64,000 nucleotides of DNA. It comes from Chromatiales bacterium (lineage in GTDB: Bacteria; Pseudomonadota; Gammaproteobacteria; UBA6429; Thiohalophilaceae). Below the pieces are notes generated by a model. The model was not told where the DNA came from. It did not search any database and saw nothing but the letters and a program-made list of their open reading frames with translations. The DNA lies in assembly GCA_027032075.1 (NCBI GenBank), contig JALVOC010000183.1, forward strand, positions 22,435-86,434, read 5' to 3'. Below, one piece after another: positions 8,699 to 14,367 of the stretch. Position 1 is the first letter of the stretch; each line of letters opens with the position of its first letter. The position numbers and the translations under genes are program-made.

Positions 8699-8917
8699 AT
8701 GGCCCGCCGGAATGGCGTAAAAACTGCGAAACTTCAGCTGACCGTAGATGAAACCACGATACGGGTTCTGGAAGATATGGTTGGCTTGGGTATCCACGGG
8801 GCCAACAAAGCTGAAGTTGGATCCTGGATCGTCCGGACCTGGATCTGGGAAAATCAGGAACAGCTTTGTATGAACGGAATCGAGTTAAAGAAGAAGCACA
8901 TCGATGGAGCCGAATAA
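8699..8917 (+). CDS. Small ribbon-helix-helix-like protein
   Basis: This 72-aa protein has the layout of a ribbon-helix-helix DNA-binding protein: a basic N-terminus (MARRNGVKTAK), a beta strand (KLQLTVDE), then helices containing VLEDMVGLGIHGANKAEVGS and WIVRTWIWE, where the LGIHG-xxx-AEV turn is typical. I take the ATG at 8699; a GTG at 8681 would add six residues. Its TAA overlaps the next start (TAATG at 8915-8919), so it is the first gene of a coupled four-gene operon. A regulator or antitoxin role is likely from the fold and position, but this is inferred. The family is not one I can name. Confidence 0.65.
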   Translation: MARRNGVKTAKLQLTVDETTIRVLEDMVGLGIHGANKAEVGSWIVRTWIWENQEQLCMNGIELKKKHIDGAE

Positions 8918-9660
8918 TGATTGAGAAGAGGCACGTGGGCCATGCTCCAATCAAAGAAGCACTGATCGATATTCAAGTTACTTTCCCGGAGAAAGTTACC
9001 GTTGAGGCGTTAAATTCACAGTATGATGTGCAGATAGCCGATCAGTATCCCAAGCATGAAACTCTACAGAGAAGTGAGTTCGGGATACACAACGAAGATG
9101 GCAAGCCTCCAACGGTTACTATTGGGCAAAGCATTGTCGGGTATCGTTTCACTTCTGAAGATGGTCAGCGAGTTGTTCAGTTCCGGATTGACGGTTTTAC
9201 ATTCAGCAGGTTGGAACCATATGATACATGGGAAGAAATGCGTGATGAGGCTGCTAGGCTCTGGGATGTTTATTTGAAAGCTGCCTCACCTGATTCTGTG
9301 ACACGTGTAGGAACGCGATATATCAATATGTTGAAACTTCCACTGCCGGTGGATCTCAAAGATTATTTGACGGCCCCACCGGCTATTCCACCAGGCCTGA
9401 ACCAGGAGCTGGGGAGTTTCCTAACCAGAATCCAGATTCGTGATCCTGACATCGGAGCTAAGGGTTTTCTGACGCAGGCATTGGAAGGGGTTCATGATAA
9501 TTACGCGCCGATTGTTTTAGACATTGACGTATTTATGGCGCACCAATTTGATGATCCCCATGAAGAAACGGTTTGGCAGTGTTTGGAACAGCTAAGGCAT
9601 TTTAAGAACGAAGTATTTTTCGAAAGTATCACAGAGAAAACAACGGAGCTTTGTAAATGA
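8917..9660 (+). CDS. TIGR04255 family protein, function unknown
   Basis: This is a 247-aa soluble protein. The beginning (HAPIKEALIDIQVTFPEKV), the central block (GYRFTSEDGQRVVQFRIDGF, TFSRLEPYDTWEEM) and the block VTRVGTRYINMLKLPLP are hallmarks of the sporadically distributed TIGR04255 family, whose biochemical role is not known to me. No catalytic motif, signal peptide or membrane segment is visible. The ATG at 8917 overlaps the stop of the preceding gene, and its own TGA overlaps the next start (ATGA at 9657-9660). The patchy distribution of the family and the location between a Type I system and toxin-antitoxin genes suggest a defence or conflict role, which is inference. Confidence 0.75.
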   Translation: MIEKRHVGHAPIKEALIDIQVTFPEKVTVEALNSQYDVQIADQYPKHETLQRSEFGIHNEDGKPPTVTIGQSIVGYRFTSEDGQRVVQFRIDGFTFSRLEPYDTWEEMRDEAARLWDVYLKAASPDSVTRVGTRYINMLKLPLPVDLKDYLTAPPAIPPGLNQELGSFLTRIQIRDPDIGAKGFLTQALEGVHDNYAPIVLDIDVFMAHQFDDPHEETVWQCLEQLRHFKNEVFFESITEKTTELCK

Positions 9661-10181
9661 CAGCCATAGCAATCATGGGAAGAGCGACTGCGTTCCCCTC
9701 TTTCTATAGTACGGGGACAAGTGAGGCATCCAAGGAGTTACAGCGTTTAGTTGAGGATACGGCCGAAAATCTGCGCAAAGCAGTAACATGGGATCATTTA
9801 AGCCAGGTTACCATCGAATTAAAGGAAATCTACCAGCATTGCTCTGAACCTGATTGGAATGGATATGGTGCGAGTCCGATTTCTCAGGAAACATATGATG
9901 AAGCCGTTCGTTTTCTCAACGCATTGCCTTCCTGGTTGCCTGCACCAGAAATCGTACCAGAGCCTAACGGCGATATTGGTTTTGAATGGAACTGTGGTAA
10001 AAACCGCATGCTTGTGGCAAGTGTGGACGGGACAAACCGTATAAGCTACGCGGGCTTACTTGGTAAAGGGAACAAGGCTCATGGGACTGAGGTGTTCGAT
10101 GGTTCAATTCCTCAAACGCTTATTGACCATATTTCAAGGATCTGTCCGAGGGAAATTGCTGCAGGACAAAGTGCAAGTTAG
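9657..10181 (+). CDS. Uncharacterised protein of the TIGR04255 operon
   Basis: This 174-aa protein is without signal peptide or membrane segment. A recognisable block is EPDWNGYGASPISQETYDEA, followed by FLNALPSWLPAPEIVPEPNG and a strand-rich half (DIGFEWNCGKNRMLVASVDG). The WNGYGA-P motif followed by a helix and a P-x-P-x-GxIxxEW strand is one I associate with uncharacterised small proteins in mobile regions; I cannot assign a function. The start overlaps the upstream stop by four bases and its 3' end overlaps the next gene by eleven, so it is translated as part of the same unit. Confidence 0.7.
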   Translation: MTAIAIMGRATAFPSFYSTGTSEASKELQRLVEDTAENLRKAVTWDHLSQVTIELKEIYQHCSEPDWNGYGASPISQETYDEAVRFLNALPSWLPAPEIVPEPNGDIGFEWNCGKNRMLVASVDGTNRISYAGLLGKGNKAHGTEVFDGSIPQTLIDHISRICPREIAAGQSAS

Positions 10182-10569
10182 CGAGCAGATTACGCGCTAC
10201 ATTCTGTCGAAAAGCCACTACAGCAAGGTAAACCAGACCGTGAAATATGCGGCCTACTTGCCCGCGCCCAATGGCGAAACGTCGGTTTACCGTACTTCCG
10301 AACTTGCAGAGGCAGACATCTGGGATATTGGCCAAGAATATGTGGCACAGCCGAGGGAGAAAACACTGTATGCGAAGGGATACACAACTGCGTCAGTTAT
10401 TATAAACACCGGGCTGAGTGTGGTTCCGGAAACTACGCCACACCCTCTACATGCCAATATTTTAAGTTGGCCATCCGAAAAGCATGAGCAGAAGATGCTA
10501 GCACTGGAAATCGCTAACCAAGCAACGCTTTCATTACATCCCAATTTTTCGACTACGGCATCTAGCTGA
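10171..10569 (+). CDS. Uncharacterised protein, last gene of the TIGR04255 operon
   Basis: This is a 132-aa protein if translation starts at the GTG at 10171 (AGGA five or so bases upstream); the frame is open back to 10060, but that part only shadows the preceding gene. The segment KVNQTVKYAAYLPAPNGETS is followed by VYRTSELAEADIWDIGQEYV and a C-terminal helix that ends with KMLALEIANQATLSLHP. No known catalytic motif is visible. The eleven-base overlap with the upstream gene implies coupled translation. Its small size and terminal place could fit an effector or an immunity protein, but nothing in the sequence decides this. Confidence 0.65.
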   Translation: MQVSEQITRYILSKSHYSKVNQTVKYAAYLPAPNGETSVYRTSELAEADIWDIGQEYVAQPREKTLYAKGYTTASVIINTGLSVVPETTPHPLHANILSWPSEKHEQKMLALEIANQATLSLHPNFSTTASS

Positions 10570-10592
10570 TATTACCCCGCATGGTGGTATCA
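10567..10592 (+). terminator. Hairpin at the end of the TIGR04255 operon
   Basis: TGATATTACC-ccgcat-GGTGGTATCA makes a 10-bp stem with two G-U pairs and starts at the stop codon of the last gene. No proper T-run follows (ATAATTCT), so termination would be weak or Rho-assisted. A second short inverted repeat, TGCGGT/ACCGCA, follows at about 10,600-10,623. Confidence 0.4.
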
Positions 10593-10732
10593 ATAATTCT
10601 GCGGTACACCCCGCTACACCGCACAGTCCCCCCTCCCTGCACCAACCTGACCTAACCTATTGAATCAATAAAATAATCCCTGGCTGTACCGAATACCCCC
10701 TGTTCCAGAATAATCAGTAAGTTATTGATTTT

Positions 10733-10768
10733 ACAGGCCCTGAAGATCCCCGTATCGGCAGTTCGATT
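10733..10768 (+). other. Degenerate tRNA-Phe 3' half (possible attachment-site scar)
   Basis: The sequence reads like the anticodon loop to T-loop of a bacterial tRNA-Phe: loop CTGAAGA with GAA anticodon, 3' stem TCCCC, variable GTATC, then GGCAG and T-loop TTCGATT. The 5' anticodon strand does not pair, the 5' half of the tRNA is absent, and the 3' T-stem is replaced by GTTCG. About 75 bases later, 10,843-10,855 reads CTGTCCCTAGCCA, which would complete the T-stem (GGCAG/CTGTC) and acceptor of such a tRNA. I interpret it as a scar of integration at, or decay of, a tRNA gene. Confidence 0.45.
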
Positions 10769-10887
10769 GTTCGACGCGTCCTTGCGCCTCACCCTTTCGG
10801 GGCTGCGTGAAGCGCGTTCAAAATCACTCCCAGCGACTTTGTCTGTCCCTAGCCAATAAATACAACAATGAAATTAGCATTATAGAG

Positions 10888-10915
10888 TTGACGGGTCGGC
10901 ATCAGGCATTATAAT
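10888..10915 (+). promoter_or_regulatory. Sigma-70 promoter of higBA
   Basis: TTGACG at 10888-10893, a 16-base spacer, and a consensus TATAAT at 10910-10915. It is placed about 40 bases upstream of the higB start and directly before the palindrome at 10,920-10,936. Confidence 0.75.
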
Positions 10916-10919
10916 ATCG

Positions 10920-10936
10920 TTTACCAACTTGGTAAA
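10920..10936. promoter_or_regulatory. Palindromic operator of higBA
   Basis: TTTACCAA-C-TTGGTAAA is a perfect 8-bp inverted repeat covering the expected transcription start of the promoter at 10,888-10,915. It is well placed for repression by the HigA helix-turn-helix protein, alone or with HigB. Confidence 0.7.
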
Positions 10937-10954
10937 TAATATGGAATCACCCAG

Positions 10955-11284
10955 TTGGAAATCGATATACCCGATGAAGACCTTCGTGCGCTGTGCGAAC
11001 AACAACGTCGTGTCGTCAGAACGCTGGGCGCAGCTTGTGCCCGCAAGCTGCGCAGTCGGTTGGCAGATTTGCAGGCGGCTGCCCACGTGCGTGAGCTGGT
11101 CGCAGGTCGGCCACATCCACTGAAGGGTGATCGCAAGGGGCAATTCGCGCTTGATTTGCACGGCGGCGTGCGTCTTGTGTTTGAACCCAATCACAATCCT
11201 GTACCCCGCTTTCCTAATGGCGGCATCGACTGGGCGCAGGTGACACAGATAACCATCATTTACATAGGAGACTACCATGACTGA
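10955..11284 (+). CDS. higB: HigB-like mRNA interferase toxin (RelE/ParE superfamily)
   Basis: This 109-aa toxin of the HigB/plasmid-maintenance killer class cleaves mRNA at the ribosome. Recognisable parts are the helical start (DIPDEDLRALCEQQRR), the RPHPLKGDRKGQFALDLHGG segment and the last strands (VRLVFEPNHN, ending with IIYIGDYHD). No ATG is available in frame; the TTG at 10955 gives the expected N-terminus. The toxin comes first and the antitoxin second, the usual order in hig loci, and the stop overlaps the higA start by four bases beyond the ATG (ATGACTGA at 11277-11284). It is transcribed from a strong promoter with a palindromic operator. Confidence 0.85.
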   Translation: MEIDIPDEDLRALCEQQRRVVRTLGAACARKLRSRLADLQAAAHVRELVAGRPHPLKGDRKGQFALDLHGGVRLVFEPNHNPVPRFPNGGIDWAQVTQITIIYIGDYHD

Positions 11285-12356
11285 ACAGGCACGACTTTTT
11301 CAGCCAGACTGGGTCTCCCCACCCGGCGATACCATTGCCGACTTGCTGGAGGAGAAGGGCTGGAGCCAAGCCGAATTTGCCCAGCGCTGCGGCTATACAA
11401 CCAAGCATGCCAGTTTGTTGATCAACGGCAAGGCAAGCATCACCGAAGACACTGCGCTCAAACTGGAAAGGGTTTTGGGCAGCAGCGCCCGCTTCTGGCT
11501 GGTGCGCGAAGCCCAGTATCGTGAAACCATCGCACGGCAGCAGGAGTTAAAAAGTCTCGAAGCCGAAGCGAATTGGCTGAAGCAGCTTCCGCTGGTTGAT
11601 ATGATCAGATTCGGGTGGATAAGGAAATGCAGATCCAAGGGACAACAGGTTGCCGAATGCCTGCAATTCTTTGGGGTTTCGTCAGTCGATGTATGGCAAA
11701 AACGTTATGCAGAACCATTGGCCGCTTTCAAGGCTTCGAGTAAATTCGACAAAGACGGTGCTGCCGTGTCGGCCTGGCTGCGACAGGGAGAGCGCGTCGC
11801 GTCTGAGATCGCCTGCCAGCCATATGACAAAGCACTATTCAAGCAAGCGTTGGTCGAATTGAGAGCGCTTACCAACGAGACGGATCCTAAAGTGTTTGTG
11901 CCCAAAATGATCACGACTTGCGCCCGTGCCGGGGTGGCCGTCGTGTTTGAGCCCGCGCCGAAAGGTTGCCCGGTCAGTGGCGCCACCCGGTGGTTATCCG
12001 CTGAAAAGGCCCTGCTGATGCTGAGCCTGAGACACAAGACTAATGATCATCTTTGGTTTGCATTTTTTCATGAAGCCGGACATATCTTGCTTCATGGAAA
12101 GAAGATGCTATTTCTTGAAAACATGGGACTGGATGACGAGCACGAGCGACAGGCAGACCAGTTTGCCAGTGACTTGTTGATTCCGCCGCAGTTTGCCAAG
12201 CGACTGCCGTTTCTTGAAAGGACGTATGCAGCCACCAAGGCCTTTGCAGAGGAAATTGGGGTGGCACAGGCGATCGTGGTAGGAAGAATGCAAAAGGAAG
12301 ACTATTTGCCTTGGACCCACTTGAACAAGTGCAAGGTTCACTATCGTTGGGCTTAA
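11277..12356 (+). CDS. higA: HigA antitoxin fused to ImmA/IrrE peptidase domain
   Basis: This 359-aa protein combines an XRE/HigA helix-turn-helix (residues about 17-75, with GWSQAEFAQRCGYTTKHASL) and a C-terminal ImmA/IrrE metallopeptidase domain with HEAGH at about 264-268 and a downstream ERQADQFASDLL glutamate/aspartate motif. Plain HigA is about 100 aa, so two thirds of the protein is extra. The antitoxin half should neutralise HigB and repress the promoter; the peptidase half could cleave a repressor or the antitoxin itself in response to a signal, but that is inference. It is coupled to higB by overlap. Similar long HigA-IrrE proteins are known, so the fusion itself is not new. Confidence 0.85.
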   Translation: MTEQARLFQPDWVSPPGDTIADLLEEKGWSQAEFAQRCGYTTKHASLLINGKASITEDTALKLERVLGSSARFWLVREAQYRETIARQQELKSLEAEANWLKQLPLVDMIRFGWIRKCRSKGQQVAECLQFFGVSSVDVWQKRYAEPLAAFKASSKFDKDGAAVSAWLRQGERVASEIACQPYDKALFKQALVELRALTNETDPKVFVPKMITTCARAGVAVVFEPAPKGCPVSGATRWLSAEKALLMLSLRHKTNDHLWFAFFHEAGHILLHGKKMLFLENMGLDDEHERQADQFASDLLIPPQFAKRLPFLERTYAATKAFAEEIGVAQAIVVGRMQKEDYLPWTHLNKCKVHYRWA

Positions 12357-12404
12357 GTGGCAGGAATGTGTTAATTTTAAATTATGCAAAATGAGGCCAG
12401 CTCA

Positions 12405-13352
12405 ATGTCTGATGCAAAAATGGAAAAAATACTGAAAAGCCGTAGAATTCTGCGAAACCCCTATGCCTATCTCGATGACAATGGCACTTTTAGCGCCTTC
12501 CTGGCCCGTGCCGCCGCAGAGAACTACCGCGCGCCCAGTCGCCTTGAGCTTGAGAACCCCTACGCTTATCAGAATGGCAGTGGTGGTTTTGATATGAAAG
12601 GGGCTGTAGAAGTACGGCCTGCAAAGAGTGCTGATATTCCTGAAAATATCAAGAAATCACTACGGTGTTTCCGTGGCAACCCCGCGGAAGCGGCGCGGCA
12701 CCTCCAGGGAGTGATCTGGCGAAACCGTGAGTCCATATGGCCCGATGGAGTGCCAGAAGACCCGGTAGCCATGCTCGATCCCCAAATTGCGATTCGCAGC
12801 ATAGGGTTCAATTTTTATATGGAAGAAACGCTCGGGCAGTTTGTGTTCGAGGGGAAACGGCATGAAGTTGCAGGCAGTATTGATCGCGACTGGAATACAA
12901 TACGTCTTTCCAGGCAGTTGCCCTTTGTTACGCAGCGATTTACTGCCGCCCATGAACTGGGTCATGCGCTTATGCATGAACAAACCGGCCTCCATCGCGA
13001 TCGCCCACTGGATGGTTCATCGACCGCCCCTCGGTCTAAAATCGAGGTAGAAGCAGACCAGTTCGCATCTTGTTACCTGATGCCGGAAAATCTGGTCAAG
13101 AGTAGATTTAGCAATATCTTTGGTACGGAGAAGTTCGTTCTGGACGACACAACACAGTTTTTTCTGGAAAACGGCGGTGTGAACGTCAACGAGAAGTGTA
13201 CCTCACTAAGGAGTCTGGCAAGAGTCCTCTCGTCCATTCAGTCGTATAATGGTCGCCATTTTGACTCACTTGCCAAACAGTTCCATGTTTCCATAGAAGC
13301 GATGGCGATCCGGCTTGAGGAGTTGGGCTTGATTTATTGTCAGGAACGGTAG
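12405..13352 (+). CDS. ImmA/IrrE family metallo-endopeptidase
   Basis: This 315-aa protein has an ImmA/IrrE zinc-peptidase domain in its second half: HELGH near residue 182 and EVEADQFASCYLMP near 214. The first 60 residues hold two copies of a short motif (NPYAYLDDNGTFSAF and NPYAYQNGSGGF), which I do not recognise from a named domain. I take the ATG at 12405, because GAGG lies eight bases upstream; an in-frame ATG at 12384 has no such site. It follows higA by 48 bases in the same direction and could share its transcript. Related proteins cleave phage or ICE repressors (ImmA) or DdrO (IrrE); the target here is unknown. Confidence 0.8.
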   Translation: MSDAKMEKILKSRRILRNPYAYLDDNGTFSAFLARAAAENYRAPSRLELENPYAYQNGSGGFDMKGAVEVRPAKSADIPENIKKSLRCFRGNPAEAARHLQGVIWRNRESIWPDGVPEDPVAMLDPQIAIRSIGFNFYMEETLGQFVFEGKRHEVAGSIDRDWNTIRLSRQLPFVTQRFTAAHELGHALMHEQTGLHRDRPLDGSSTAPRSKIEVEADQFASCYLMPENLVKSRFSNIFGTEKFVLDDTTQFFLENGGVNVNEKCTSLRSLARVLSSIQSYNGRHFDSLAKQFHVSIEAMAIRLEELGLIYCQER

Positions 13353-13403
13353 GCCATCACCCGCCGGATCAACTCCCGCACAACCGCCCCTCCAGAATGA
13401 GGC

Positions 13404-13644
13404 GGGTCGGACCTACGCAACGAATTGAAAATAAACACAAATAAAACTCAGAAACGCATGAAATAGTGCTCAGAAGCCCTTTTTCAGTGGTGAAAAGCAT
13501 GTTCTAAGGTGGAAGCAGTGCATGGCGGGGAACTGCGGTTTCTTACGGCCTGTTTTGTGTTGAAAAAGGGTGTTCTAAAGGCCGGAATGCGCTGATTTTT
13601 CAGGGAAATGTTTGATTAATCAGGGTGTTATGTAGGTCCGACCC
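13404..13644. mobile_element. MITE-like element, 241 bp
   Basis: The 13-base ends GGGTCGGACCTAC (13,404-13,416) and GTAGGTCCGACCC (13,632-13,644) are perfect inverted repeats. The interior is AT-richer than the surroundings, has no coding frame, and contains two related segments ending in GTTCTAA (near 13,500 and 13,575). It fills most of the gene-free stretch 13,353-13,721. No target-site duplication is clear. The ends resemble the GTAGGTCGGRC palindromes common in proteobacteria, so a REP-related origin is possible. Confidence 0.5.
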
Positions 13645-13683
13645 CGGAGTGTTCCCCGGTTCTATTCTCCCCTCGTGTGCTAT

Positions 13684-13698
13684 GATTACATTGTAATC
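13684..13698. promoter_or_regulatory. Palindrome upstream of parDE
   Basis: GATTACA-T-TGTAATC is a perfect 7-bp inverted repeat 24 bases before the parD start, well placed as the operator for autorepression by the ribbon-helix-helix antitoxin. Confidence 0.6.
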
Positions 13699-13721
13699 AA
13701 CCTCATTGGAATAGATTAAAT

Positions 13722-13973
13722 ATGAATGCCCGAAATATTTCCCTGCGCATGGATGAGGAGAAGATCGAGCGGATCGATCGTCTGGCGGCCGAGCTGGGCC
13801 GATCCCGTGCCTGGGTGCTCAACCAGGCCGCGGACCGGTATCTGGAATACGAGGAGTGGTTTGTCCGCCAGGTGCAAGAGGGTATTGCTGAGGCCCGCAG
13901 CGGCGATACGGTTCCCCATGAGCAGGTGATGGCGGGTCTGCGCAGGAAGATCGACAAGGCAAAAGCCGGGTGA
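13722..13973 (+). CDS. parD: ParD-like ribbon-helix-helix antitoxin
   Basis: This is an 83-aa antitoxin. The N-terminal strand and helices (NISLRMDEEKIERIDRLAAE, then LGRSRAWVLNQAADRYLEYE) are a typical CopG/ParD ribbon-helix-helix domain that binds DNA; the C-terminal charged tail (EGIAEARSGDTVPHEQV) should wrap the toxin. It starts with ATG at 13722 and overlaps the toxin start by four bases (GTGA at 13970-13973). A perfect palindrome lies just upstream. Confidence 0.88.
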   Translation: MNARNISLRMDEEKIERIDRLAAELGRSRAWVLNQAADRYLEYEEWFVRQVQEGIAEARSGDTVPHEQVMAGLRRKIDKAKAG

Positions 13974-14272
13974 AGATCGCATGGACGTGCAAGGCGAGGA
14001 AGGATCTCGACGAAATCTTTGACTACATTCTTGCGGAGAATCCGCAGGCGGCCGCGGATGTCCTGGAGCGGATCCGGCTGTCCACCGCACACCTGGAGGA
14101 TCATCCGGGCATGGGGCGCCCGGGGCGGGTGGAGCACACCCGCGAACTGATTATTCCCGGCCTGCTTTATGTTCTTCCTTATATTACTGAAGCGGACACC
14201 ATCACCATCGTTCGCGTGATCCATGCCGCGATGCAATTGCCCGTGAGTTTTTCCGATGATGATACTGGATAG
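13970..14272 (+). CDS. parE: ParE-like toxin (RelE/ParE superfamily)
   Basis: This 100-aa toxin starts with GTG at 13970, overlapping the parD stop. It shows the ParE layout: KARKDLDEIFDYILAENPQA helix, HPGMGRPGRVEHTRELII around the middle, and the last strands YVLPYITEADTITIVRVIHA ending in a short tail. ParE proteins poison DNA gyrase, while RelE relatives cut mRNA; the sequence alone favours ParE (no RelE catalytic basic triad is obvious). It is the last gene of the accessory island. Confidence 0.87.
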   Translation: MKIAWTCKARKDLDEIFDYILAENPQAAADVLERIRLSTAHLEDHPGMGRPGRVEHTRELIIPGLLYVLPYITEADTITIVRVIHAAMQLPVSFSDDDTG

Positions 14273-14324
14273 CCGTGTTGATCAGCCTGTTGGCCAGGTT
14301 GTTGCCGGTTGAGCGCCGGCACCA

Positions 14325-14341
14325 GCCCATTCCAAATGGGC
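14325..14341. terminator. Hairpin between convergent parE and the 12-TM gene
   Basis: GCCCATT-cca-AATGGGC is a perfect 7-bp stem in the 95-base gap between two convergent genes. There is no strong T-run on either side, so the terminator role is tentative. Confidence 0.35.
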
Positions 14342-14367
14342 AGTTGTCATTTGGAGGTGGGCATGGC

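Larger units (their letters stand above)
10570..10954. other. Intergenic region between TIGR04255 operon and higBA
   Basis: There is no gene in these 385 bases. They contain the end hairpin of the upstream operon, a degenerate tRNA-Phe-like segment (10,733-10,768), a tRNA-acceptor-like scrap (10,843-10,855), and the higBA promoter and operator (10,888-10,936), each listed separately. Confidence 0.6.

Noticed and set aside
10733..10855. Functional tRNA-Phe gene
   Set aside because: The 5' half is absent, the anticodon stem does not pair, and the T-stem strand lies 75 bases away. Kept only as a remnant.
1..14300. Prophage or conjugative element
   Set aside because: No integrase, transposase, phage structural, relaxase or type IV secretion gene appears; it is an island assembled by other means or with the mobility genes lost.
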